This document shows, one piece after another, positions 17,985 through 25,649 of a DNA stretch of 64,000 nt. Origin of the DNA: Bradyrhizobium sp. sBnM-33 (GTDB taxonomy: Bacteria > Pseudomonadota > Alphaproteobacteria > Rhizobiales > Xanthobacteraceae). Location: positions 4,836,001 through 4,900,000 of the forward strand of contig NZ_CP136624.1 of NCBI RefSeq assembly GCF_032917945.1. The letters run 5' to 3'. The number at the start of each line of letters is the position of its first letter. Position 1 is the stretch's first letter. Below the pieces are notes generated by a model, which saw nothing but the letters and a program-made list of their open reading frames with translations, was not told the DNA's origin and did no database searches. A program made the position numbers and the translations under genes.

Positions 17985-18636
17985 TCGTCGATCGGGCTCC
18001 CGGACCGGAGGTTGCCGCCGACAGCACCGACGGCCTCACGATCGTGGATCGCCACCTGCAGTTCCCAAATGCGCGGCTGGTGCAGCCCAATGCCTCGGGC
18101 TACCTCCATGTGGCCGCCGAGATAGATCGCATCTGGCCCTTCGGCCTGGGCCCCGTCAGCTCGAACAAGCGTGAAGCAGTGACGCGGGCACGGGCGCTTT
18201 CGGAGCGGCTCAAGAATCTTCCGACGGTGGTCCGAGCCAGCGTTTTCGTGGGCCGATTCATTCCGCCTGGGCAAGGCGCGCCGATGGAAAACCGCCCGCA
18301 CGTGCACGTCGCCCGCTTTGATCTTGTGGTGCTGATCGAGACAATAGATTCGAGCGAAGCGGCCAAGCTTGAGACGCATGATCTATATAAGGAACTCGTG
18401 TCGATGCTGCATGCCAACTCGCATTACGTTCACGTCGTCAGGGCCCGCAACGCGCGCAAGAAGGGCGAAGTGGATGCAAGCCGTGATGGCGTGTTCCTGT
18501 TCAACTATTTTGGGATCACTGGCACGATGTGCTCCCGGACCTTCGATTCCGGCCTACCTTTCGAAGCTACGTCCTCGCCAACTTCGACGCCAATGGCGTT
18601 GTGCCGATGCCGATCCTGTATCGGCTCGCGCGCTGA
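17981..18636 (+). pseudogene. Conserved hypothetical protein, frameshifted near its C-terminus
   Basis: The start overlaps the end of the acetyltransferase gene by four bases. The first 175 or so residues look genuine (YLHVAAEIDRIWPFGLGP, VRASVFVGRFIPPGQGAP, HVHVARFDLVVLIET). After GVFLFNYF the frame becomes unprotein-like (Cys/Ser/Pro-rich to 18685). One base over, a convincing continuation appears: WDHWHDVLPDLRFRP, SYVLANFDANGVVPMPILYR, stop 18636. The shift lies in a TTTT run near 18510. I do not recognise the family. Coupling suggests it formed an operon with the NAT gene. Confidence 0.6.
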
Positions 18637-18681
18637 CGGTGTTGGCCCGGCGGAGCCAGAATCAGCAGAGGGCGAAGACTC

Positions 18682-18828
18682 ATGACCAAGCACCATGCCT
18701 TCATGTTTATCGGCAAAACGCACCAACCCGTTGAGGGCTGCGTAGTGATCGAGCTCGAAGACTGCCGGCCGACGGCACCAGCGCACGATGCGGCACTGAA
18801 AGTTGCGCTCGAGACACCGCTTGGGTGA
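18682..18828 (+). CDS. Small hypothetical protein
   Basis: A 48-residue ATG frame, MTKHHAFMFIGKTHQPVEGC to the end ETPLG, that begins exactly where the longer unshifted frame of the previous gene stops (ATGA) and ends six bases before the acetyltransferase gene. Protein-like composition and position argue for a small operon gene or a truncated remnant. No family is recognised. Confidence 0.35.
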   Translation: MTKHHAFMFIGKTHQPVEGCVVIELEDCRPTAPAHDAALKVALETPLG

Positions 18829-18834
18829 GGGTCT

Positions 18835-19347
18835 ATGAGTACGAAATCGCGGATGAAAGGGATCACATTACGGCGCGCCGCTGCCGAGGACGCGGCGGCA
18901 ATCGGGGCGGTCTTCGACGCCGCGGTCCGCGCCGCCTGGAGCTACCTCGGCGAGCTCAGCGCCAAGCCAATGTTCGCGCCGCGCGATTGGGATCAGCTCG
19001 TTGCCGAGCACATGGCACCAAACGTGTTCCTGGTCGCCGTCGACGAAACCGAGAACGTCGTCGGCTACACAGCGGTCCATCCCAAAGACGGCGAGATGTT
19101 TCTTCTCTTCGTTCACCCCGGCCACGCCCGTCGCGGTATTGGGCGCACTCTGCTCGCTGCAGCGCATGACGCCCTGCGGGCTGCCGGGTGCCGGGAGACT
19201 TACCTGTTCGTCCACGAGCAGAACGAGCGTGCTATAGCCGTGTACACAGCGGCCGGCTACCGCCCGGATGGGTCGGTCCGCGAGTCGGACTTCCGAGGCA
19301 CCCGCTTGCGTGAGCTGCGTCTCGTAAAGCGCCTCTCGCATGAGTGA
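18835..19347 (+). CDS. GNAT family N-acetyltransferase
   Basis: 170 residues with the GNAT acetyl-CoA-binding motif FVHPGHARRGIGRTLLAAA (about residues 98-117) and the C-terminal NERAIAVYTAAGYRPDGS turn that closes the active site. The substrate is unknown; close sequence style is that of small-molecule or antibiotic-type acetyltransferases. It appears intact, in contrast to the genes immediately upstream. Confidence 0.88.
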   Translation: MSTKSRMKGITLRRAAAEDAAAIGAVFDAAVRAAWSYLGELSAKPMFAPRDWDQLVAEHMAPNVFLVAVDETENVVGYTAVHPKDGEMFLLFVHPGHARRGIGRTLLAAAHDALRAAGCRETYLFVHEQNERAIAVYTAAGYRPDGSVRESDFRGTRLRELRLVKRLSHE

Positions 19348-19569
19348 TGGCCGGTGATTCCTCTCATCGTCCGCAGAGAGAAGGAAGGAAAGGGTGCGGA
19401 GCATGAGCGCCGAGTAGGCGCGACGAGCCGGTTAACGGAGAGGGCGAGCAGCATTCTTGTTACTATGGACGGTCCTGCATCATGCGCGAGTGATTGCATC
19501 CTTTGCTCGGCAGTGCATTTTTGTTGTTCGATTCTCACCGATTGAAGACATGCTGCCCAGGGATCGCCC

Positions 19570-20442
19570 ATGATATCGAATCGCTCTACGGCGCTGGCAA
19601 GCCTCATTGCGGTTATGCTTGTGTGGGGCAGCACTTTCGTCATCACCAAGGCAGCGGTCAGCGAGATTCCACCGATTACCCTGAGTGCGTTACGGTTTCT
19701 CATAGCCGCGGTCGCGCTGATACCCATCGCGGCCACCCGGGGTGGCTTCAGGTCTCTGCCGTGTCCATTTCCCCTTCCTGCCCTCTTGTTGATGGGGTTC
19801 ACCGGCATCGCCCTCTTTCATGTCGGGTTTAACTATGCGCTGCTCTACGGTTCGGCCTCCCAAGGGGCGCTCATGTTCGCGCTTGTTCCCGCCGCTGTCG
19901 TCGTCGCCGCGGTCATCGGTCTCAAAGAAACTCCATCGAGACGCCGTGTCGCCGGCATTGCGCTGTCCGTGTGCGGCGTGGCGCTCGTTGCGCTGACCGG
20001 CGAGAGGGATTGCGCCTCGCCGCAGCCACTGCTTGGCGCGCTGTGGATGTTGGGAGCGATCGTTGCATGGGCCATCTATACCGTGATCGCGAAGCGTTTA
20101 ACCGATGCAGACCAAATCGTCGTGGTCGCCTGTGCCTCGGCGATCGGCGCGGTGATGCAGATGCCGCTTGCTGCTTTCGAGTTGATGCATGCTCCATGGC
20201 CGTCCCCTTCTCTGCAGGCCTGGCTCGCCGCCTTATTCCTCGCGATCGTGGCCTCAGCCATCGCCTTTGTTCTCTACAGCCGGGCGTTGCGAGAGCTCGA
20301 TGCGAGCGTTGTCGGCGCGTTCATTAATCTGGACCCGATCGTTGGCGTCCTGACTGCGGTCGTGATCCTGGGCGAAACGCTCGGTGTTGGGCAGGCAGTT
20401 GGCGGTGTCATTGCGCTTGCGGGAATGTGGCTCGCATCTTAA
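19570..20442 (+). CDS. EamA/DMT superfamily transporter
   Basis: 290 residues with about ten hydrophobic segments arranged as two five-helix EamA repeats. The first begins LASLIAVMLVWGSTFVITKAAV with the conserved proline-containing IPPITLSALRFLIA. The second ends SVVGAFINLDPIVGVLTAVVILGETLG, the typical family signature. Such proteins export amino acids, metabolites or nucleotide sugars across the inner membrane; the substrate cannot be told from sequence. No obvious operon partner. Confidence 0.92.
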   Translation: MISNRSTALASLIAVMLVWGSTFVITKAAVSEIPPITLSALRFLIAAVALIPIAATRGGFRSLPCPFPLPALLLMGFTGIALFHVGFNYALLYGSASQGALMFALVPAAVVVAAVIGLKETPSRRRVAGIALSVCGVALVALTGERDCASPQPLLGALWMLGAIVAWAIYTVIAKRLTDADQIVVVACASAIGAVMQMPLAAFELMHAPWPSPSLQAWLAALFLAIVASAIAFVLYSRALRELDASVVGAFINLDPIVGVLTAVVILGETLGVGQAVGGVIALAGMWLAS

Positions 20443-21226
20443 GAAAACGCTGGGAAACCGTGAGGTCTCTCGTAGCAAGTTGGACTGCTGCTCTTGGTTT
20501 CTCGGGCCCAACTCGATGGAACGTGGCGCTGCCGGCGTGATGATTGCACGGCCACCGTCCCGGCGCACTGACGATCAAATCACAAGGTACTACCGCCAGG
20601 CAGTCGAGGCGATTGGTTCGGATGTAGTTTTCGTTGTTCGCCCATATCGATAAGCTGTTGAATTTGCAACAAAGACGACTGCCCTCCGAGCGCACCAGCC
20701 GCGGAACTAATTGAAATATAGGATATTTCCTTTCGAAGGTTACCCAAAGGCACTTTTTGCGCTGGCGTAACCTGTTGAAATTCCTTGAAAGTGGTGCGCC
20801 GCCGCAGAAATGTAGACCGATCAATCGGTCCGCTCGTGTTCGAACCGCTGCGCGCGAATTGGAGGGATGGAGTCCGGTGCCTGTGACGCTGCCATTGTCA
20901 TCAGCTTTGCGCCGGCAATTCCTGCTTGCGCGCCCCGACGAGATACATGCCTGGCTTGGAGCAGGGGACTGGACTGCGCCAGCGCGGGTTTCTCGCCGGA
21001 GCGCGCACACCTGTGCTCGGAGCCCTCCTTTGGTTGCGATATTATGAAAATTAAAGCGTTCGGAAAGCCGGCAGTCTGGATGTGCCGATTTTGGTGGTAG
21101 GGATGGCGGCTGTCGGAACTGTTCTGTGACGTGGCTGTAGGCCGGGTGTGCCGGATTTTTCATCTTGATCCCGCGGCTCCTGGACCGGATCGCTCGGCAG
21201 CGGTGCGCAGAACGAGAAAGTCCACT
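20443..21226. other. Gene-poor gap
   Basis: About 780 bases without a supported gene. Long overlapping frames exist on both strands but none shows a start signal, domain or credible composition. Confidence 0.5.
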
Positions 21227-21591
21227 ATGCGGTTATCCAAAGTCGCCGCTTTGGCGCTAGCGTTGGTGTTACAGGCTCAATGTCCGCGTCTTTAGCGCTG
21301 GCCGCTTCTGACTGTCCAAAATTAGTAGAACTCGCGGCCTAGGGCGAGAACTCGACCGGCGATATTAGCGTCGCGTCCGGGCAAAGTTGCCCATTTCCGA
21401 TCACGATGCGCGGCACGGTGAGTAGCTCGGACATTTACAAAAGCCGGCACACGGCAAATTGAAAAAGCTCAACTCAACTACTTACGAAGGCTAGATATAA
21501 GGGAAGCGAAACTTTTGCCATCAAGGCAACGGGTCAGGGGCCGACGGCTTTTGGCACGTCGGTAGTTACTGTGCACGCGACGATCAAATAG
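21227..21591 (+). pseudogene. Small secreted Ig/cadherin-like domain protein, degraded
   Basis: ATG 21227 starts a signal-peptide-like MRLSKVAALALALVLQAQ, which soon ends in a stop. Other frames continue with SASLALAASDCPKLVELAA, then a stop, then DISVASGQSCPFPITMRGTV, then GSETFAIKATGQGPTAFGTS and VVTVHATIK, stop 21591. Together these form a small exported beta-sandwich protein of about 120 residues of a kind repeated in Bradyrhizobium genomes. At least two frameshifts and one in-frame stop make it a pseudogene. The family recognition is from memory. Confidence 0.55.
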
Positions 21592-21643
21592 CGTTCCTCG
21601 CGTCCATTGCATGGCGGCCGCGCGTTGCCGTCCAACAAGTTAT

Positions 21644-21862
21644 TTACGGCAGCGACGCACGCAGGTCTGCAACACCAATATCCAGGGTGACGCGGCCACC
21701 GTTCTCGGGACTGGTATGCGTGCGCACCTCGCTGTGTTCGGACACAATGATGACTTGAACGACGATCGCGCCAAGCAGAAGCACCGTGAGCATAACCAGC
21801 CCAGTCTGGGCCGGAGTTAGATATAGATTGGACAAGCGCATCATTACTGTACCCATGCGCAT
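21644..21862 (-). CDS. Small single-pass membrane protein, hypothetical
   Basis: 72 residues with one strong transmembrane segment (TGLVMLTVLLLGAIVVQVIIV, about residues 20-40) followed by a short polar tail. No domain is recognised. The start could also be at 21844. It lies among degraded genes, and no good ribosome-binding site is visible, so it may be a remnant. Confidence 0.4.
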   Translation of the reverse strand: MRMGTVMMRLSNLYLTPAQTGLVMLTVLLLGAIVVQVIIVSEHSEVRTHTSPENGGRVTLDIGVADLRASLP

Positions 21863-22171
21863 CGCCGCCAGCTCACTGCAACAGGCGTCATTGATTCGTT
21901 AGGCGATTTGGTGGCGTGGCGGCGGCGATCCGGCGTTCGTTTCTTTTGTGCCCCCTCTTGTGCGCGCCACATACTCAGCCGGAGCGCTCGCACGGTTAGG
22001 GCGGTGCCGGGGTAGGCGACGTTCACAAAATCAAATTGAGCGCGGATGCCACCGGCGAATGAAGGCAAGTGCTTTCAAAGGAAGTTGATCACGCTGATGC
22101 GAACCAGATCACATCAACCGTCCGGCAGCCGGCATAGGGTGGCCGAGTAATCACCGCTTACGCTCAGCGTG

Positions 22172-22557
22172 CCGCCCAACGCAAACCACTGGAAGCGCTG
22201 GTCCCGCAGACGCTGGCAAAGCTGATCTATCCGCTGGACAAATCGAATCTCGATCCTTTGCGACTGTTGCATTTTTTTGCCCTTGCGATTTTGACGGTAT
22301 GGCTCGTGCCTCGCGATTGGCGAGGGCTGATGACGCCGGTGATGCGCGGCGCGATCCGCTGTGGCGAGAACTCCCTGGCAATCTATTGTCTCGGTGTTCT
22401 ACTGGCGCTCGCCAGCCACATAGCGCTGGTCAACATCTCGGATGGGCTTGCGATGCAGATCGCGCTCAGCCTCGCTGGTACCCTGGTGATGGTCGCGGCC
22501 GCAACGCTGCTGAATTTGATCAGGATCAAATCGAAGCGGCAGCCGGAATTATTGTGA
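22172..22557 (+). pseudogene. C-terminal remnant of an OpgC-like membrane protein
   Basis: An open frame lacking a proper start encodes LIYPLDKSNLDPLRLLHFFA, then LVPRDWRGLMTPVMRGAIRC and GENSLAIYCLGVLLALASH, followed by two more hydrophobic helices. This matches the last part of OpgC-type multi-pass acyltransferase-like proteins (succinylation of periplasmic glucans). About two thirds of the expected protein is missing upstream; 21863-22171 holds no recognisable continuation. Treated as a 5'-truncated pseudogene. Confidence 0.55.
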
Positions 22558-22725
22558 TGGCCGCAATCTCCGAAACTTGACTTATGGTTCGCCCGTCTCT
22601 CATGACGTAGTTTGACTCGTGTTGACGCACGCAAAATTGTGGCGCGCAGCTCCAATTTGGTTTCCACACTGACGGGACATTGCGATTTGCGTCTCTTGCT
22701 GCTTACAGCTTGGGGAGGAAGTCGC

Positions 22726-23178
22726 ATGAAAAATTGCTGCTAACGGCGGCGGTTTGATTTCACTCTCGATTCCGGCAATGGCGCAAAATACTGCATTCCG
22801 GGTGATGCCCGACGCACTCATATGGAAGGATAATCCAGCCTTTTCGAAGGGCGTTCAGATTGCCACCTTGGTCGGTGATCCCACGAAAGCGGGCGAGGTT
22901 GTCGTCTTACGCATCAAGTTTCGACCTAACTTCCAAATGCCTCCGCATACTCATCCCTATTCCGAAGTCGTCACAGTCATAAGTGGTGATGACGGCAGTA
23001 GCCATGGTGAAAAACTCGAAAAGAAGGGTGATCTCCTAAAGCCAGGCTCGTTATGGGTACACCCCGCAAAACACGCCCATTACGCTTGGACCGGAAGCGA
23101 GGAAGGGATCCTTCAAGTTCAATTTATCGGCCCGGCATCGATTACATCAATCCGGCTGACGATCCGCGCAAACAGTAG
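22726..23178 (+). pseudogene. Exported cupin-domain protein, frameshifted
   Basis: GGGAGGAA precedes ATG 22726, but the signal peptide is split over frames: M-K-x-LLLTAAV, then ISLSIPAMAQ. The mature cupin is readable: FRVMPDALIWKDNPAF, VVVLRIKFRPNFQMPPHTHP, with metal-binding-type histidines, EVVTVISGDD and a later HAHYAW. Near 23140 the frame shifts again; the natural ending GIDYINPADDPRKQ lies in another frame and stops at 23178. At least three shifts. The intact protein would be about 150 residues, a small periplasmic cupin. Confidence 0.65.
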
Positions 23179-23465
23179 CCGCTCGCATTGCAAGAGGCCG
23201 CCTCAAGCGGACACTTGTCTGTGACGTCCTACGGTTTGGCTTTGCGGACGACCGAGGCTTTGTTGGTCGGCTCAGCTCGGCTCAACCTCCGGACAATCGA
23301 AAGCGCGGGCACGTCCGAACGGGCGTAACCGATGTCATGTCAACCGTCCGAACGTTTGCGATCCGAATTGACGACTCGGCTTTTGGGTTGCCGCGGTGAC
23401 ATTCTCTCTTGAGTTCGGGAGCGTCCGTCCAGTCGGCGCGAAGCGATTTCGGTAGGGCAGCAGCC

Positions 23466-24704
23466 ATGGGTGTTCGGGGTCTATCGGACGGCGTTTACCT
23501 CGGCAGTAGGTATCCATACGATGCCGACGCGCCAGTCTCATGGTGGCTTTCCGCGGATTCGCGGCCACTCTTCCCGGACCACGCTGGGGAGATCAGCGCC
23601 GGCCTCGGCGTCAAGGCCTGTTTTGCCGGCAGCCCGATCGGCGGCAGCTACGCTGCTTCCGAGCCGGCCGACATGACGCAGGCGGCCAACCATACAATTG
23701 CCGTCGCCGATCAGACCAACATCGCCTATTTTGATCAGTCCCCAACCCAGATCGCGGGAGTTGGCGGTGATGGCGGCAATTGGAACGCCGCATTGGGCGG
23801 AGGCGTCGGCGCGTTCGGGTCTGTCGGCTCTGGCGTGATCACCACCGGTGACAACAGCGCCGGCAACGGTGGCGATGGCTACTTCTTCGGAGCAATGATG
23901 CATGCTCCTGTCGCGGTCTATGCCCCGATCAACATTGCGGTGGCGGGATACAATTCCAGTGCCCACGCTGATCAGACGAATGATGTGGTGCTCGATCAAT
24001 CCGCGTTTCAGATGGCCGGCGTCGGGGGTGATGGCGGGAACGGCAATGCCGCGATTGGCGGAGATGCGTCCTTCTCCGGAACTGACCACAGGCCCCACCA
24101 ACCCATCGGTGGGTTAGGTCTCGCATCCGACCACGGCGGGATGGGCTCCGATGTGATCGCGAGCGGGAATAACCATGCCGGCAACGGCGGAGACGGATAC
24201 TTTTACGGGGGCCTCGTTCACGCGTCCTTTGCGTTCTACTATCCTATCAATATCGCCGTGGCAGGATACAATTCCAGTGCCAACGCTCATCAGATGAACG
24301 ATGTGGTGTTCGATCAATCCGCGTTTCAGATGGCCGGCGTCGGAGGTGATGGTGGGAACGGCAATGCCGCGACTGGCGGAACCCCGGACATATTTTCTTC
24401 CATTTTCGACTTGATCGGCTCTGACGTCATCGCGACCGGCAACAACGGCGCCGGCAACGGCGGCAACGGCCATTTCTCGGGAAGCATGGTCGACATCGAC
24501 GTGGCGATCTACGCCCCGATCAACATTGCGATCGCCGGCTACAATTCAACAGCCGAGGCTCATCAGAGCAACAACGTCCAATTCGATCAGAGCACGATCC
24601 AGATTGCCGGAATAGGCGGTGACGGCGGTCACGGCAACGCCGTGTTTGGCGGCGATTTCGCCATGCACCTGTTGTCTGACCTTCACTTGCTGGACCATGC
24701 CTAG
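23466..24704 (+). CDS. Glycine-rich repeat protein, probable type I secretion substrate
   Basis: About 412 residues with no signal peptide. From about residue 75 it consists of one partial and three full repeats of about 90-106 residues. Each contains a GNNxAGNGGDGYF-like block, an APINIAVAGYNSS block, a DQSAFQMAGV block and GGDGGNGNAAIGG. The glycine/aspartate-rich turns resemble RTX-like calcium-binding repeats but do not follow the strict GGxGxDxUx nonapeptide. The next genes are a second glycine-rich protein, an ABC exporter and an HlyD adaptor, so secretion through that machine is likely. ATG 23466 is used; an earlier TTG is unsupported. Role (adhesin, matrix protein or other) unknown. 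Confidence 0.75.
   Translation: MGVRGLSDGVYLGSRYPYDADAPVSWWLSADSRPLFPDHAGEISAGLGVKACFAGSPIGGSYAASEPADMTQAANHTIAVADQTNIAYFDQSPTQIAGVGGDGGNWNAALGGGVGAFGSVGSGVITTGDNSAGNGGDGYFFGAMMHAPVAVYAPINIAVAGYNSSAHADQTNDVVLDQSAFQMAGVGGDGGNGNAAIGGDASFSGTDHRPHQPIGGLGLASDHGGMGSDVIASGNNHAGNGGDGYFYGGLVHASFAFYYPINIAVAGYNSSANAHQMNDVVFDQSAFQMAGVGGDGGNGNAATGGTPDIFSSIFDLIGSDVIATGNNGAGNGGNGHFSGSMVDIDVAIYAPINIAIAGYNSTAEAHQSNNVQFDQSTIQIAGIGGDGGHGNAVFGGDFAMHLLSDLHLLDHA
23828..24660 (+). repeat. Long intragenic tandem repeats in the glycine-rich gene
   Basis: Units 1 and 2 are offset by exactly 318 bases (106 codons). For example CAATTCCAGTGCC recurs at 23951 and 24269, and GATCAATCCGCGTTTCAGAT at 23994 and 24312, with long near-identical stretches between. 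Unit 3 is offset by about 273 bases and is more diverged. The pattern indicates recent internal duplication and possible unit-number variation between strains. Confidence 0.8.
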
Positions 24705-24711
24705 AGCGTTC

Positions 24712-24835
24712 TCCGTTCGATAGAGTCGAAGCGGCGCTCTGGATTTTGATTTGACGCGTTTTCTTCCTGACGTGAACGGTCTCTACCCCCGGGATCAAGT
24801 CCGAGGGCATGCTTCGCTTGAAAACGCTTCTGGTG
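24712..24835 (-). repeat. Intergenic repeat of the Bradyrhizobium AGAGCGTTTTC type, copy 1
   Basis: The segment contains AGAGCGTTCTCCGTTCGA, then GATTTGACGCGTTTTCTTC, and ends near GCTTGAAAACGCTT. I recognise this pattern as a dispersed palindromic intergenic element of Rhizobiales. A second copy lies near 59022. It separates the first glycine-rich gene from the second. Confidence 0.5.
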
Positions 24836-25004
24836 GCATTGGAGATCACTGGGTTCGGCGCCGAGAGGGTAGCACTTCGGGCGTACACGGTTTGCAAAAG
24901 GATGGCATCAGCTTTGGCGGCTAGACCGATCCGGCATCGAAATCCAAAACTCGTGCCGTCCACATTGGGACGCACAGTGTGCAAACCAGACCAGGGAGAT
25001 CCAC

Positions 25005-25532
25005 ATGGCAAAGGTATTGTTTCCTTCCGACACGATCGCGTTCAAGGTTTCGACCGGTGGCAACAGCGCAGGCAACGGTGGAGATGGCATCAACAAAGGT
25101 AACATCAGCAGCAGCCCAAGCATCGAGTTCAACCCTTACAACAAGGCTGATGGAGCCGACGTGTACGTCAAGACAGGCGATAAGGTTCACCAGGACGCGG
25201 ACTGGGACGCCGGGGGCGCGAATGCGAAGGCGGAGAAGCATTCGAAAGCAGAGGGCGGCAAAGCCGTATCGGATGGCGACCAGGAAACGGACAGCGGCCA
25301 CAACAAGTCCGACGTGGATGCTAGCACGTCGGCCTATCAGAAAAACGACCTCTCGGCGGACATGAGTCAGAACGTGTGGGCCGGCATCGGCGGCGATGGC
25401 GGAGACCACAGCAAGGCGGAAGGCGGGGACCTTGACGTCAAGGCCAGCATCGAGTCCGCGAACCTGAACGACGCGCTCAACAGCTACGAGCACTACTATA
25501 TCGACGATTCAGGCATGTTAGTGCACGGCTGA
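25005..25532 (+). CDS. Second glycine/aspartate-rich protein, probable type I secretion substrate
   Basis: 175 residues, acidic, no signal peptide. It shares blocks with the larger repeat protein: TGGNSAGNGGDGINKGN near residue 23 and QNVWAGIGGDGGDHSKAEGG near residue 125. Between them are Ala/Lys/Asp-rich stretches (NAKAEKHSKAEGGKAVSDGD). The C-terminus YIDDSGMLVHG is short and could be the secretion signal. GGGAGA lies upstream of the ATG. A perfect stem-loop separates it from the exporter gene, an arrangement known from substrate-exporter pairs in type I systems. Function unknown. Confidence 0.75.
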   Translation: MAKVLFPSDTIAFKVSTGGNSAGNGGDGINKGNISSSPSIEFNPYNKADGADVYVKTGDKVHQDADWDAGGANAKAEKHSKAEGGKAVSDGDQETDSGHNKSDVDASTSAYQKNDLSADMSQNVWAGIGGDGGDHSKAEGGDLDVKASIESANLNDALNSYEHYYIDDSGMLVHG

Positions 25533-25550
25533 TCGGCGCCTCCGGGGGCA

Positions 25551-25580
25551 GAGAACCGGCAGCGGGGGCTGCCGGTTCTC
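25551..25580 (+). terminator. Stem-loop between secretion substrate and exporter genes
   Basis: GAGAACCGGCAGC (25551-25563), loop GGGG, GCTGCCGGTTCTC (25568-25580): a perfect 13-bp stem 18 bases after the substrate stop. No T-run follows. It is probably an attenuator or mRNA-stabilising hairpin that keeps exporter expression below substrate expression. Confidence 0.7.
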
Positions 25581-25649
25581 GCTTCGCTGCAAAGTCGGCG
25601 AACAACGGGGCGGGGAAGGGTCGGACTTCAGATCTCTGGCGGGAACGCA

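Noticed and set aside
20408..21163. 251-codon minus-strand frame in the 20.4-21.2 kb gap
   Set aside because: No domain, no start signal, unnatural composition; the gap looks non-coding or decayed.
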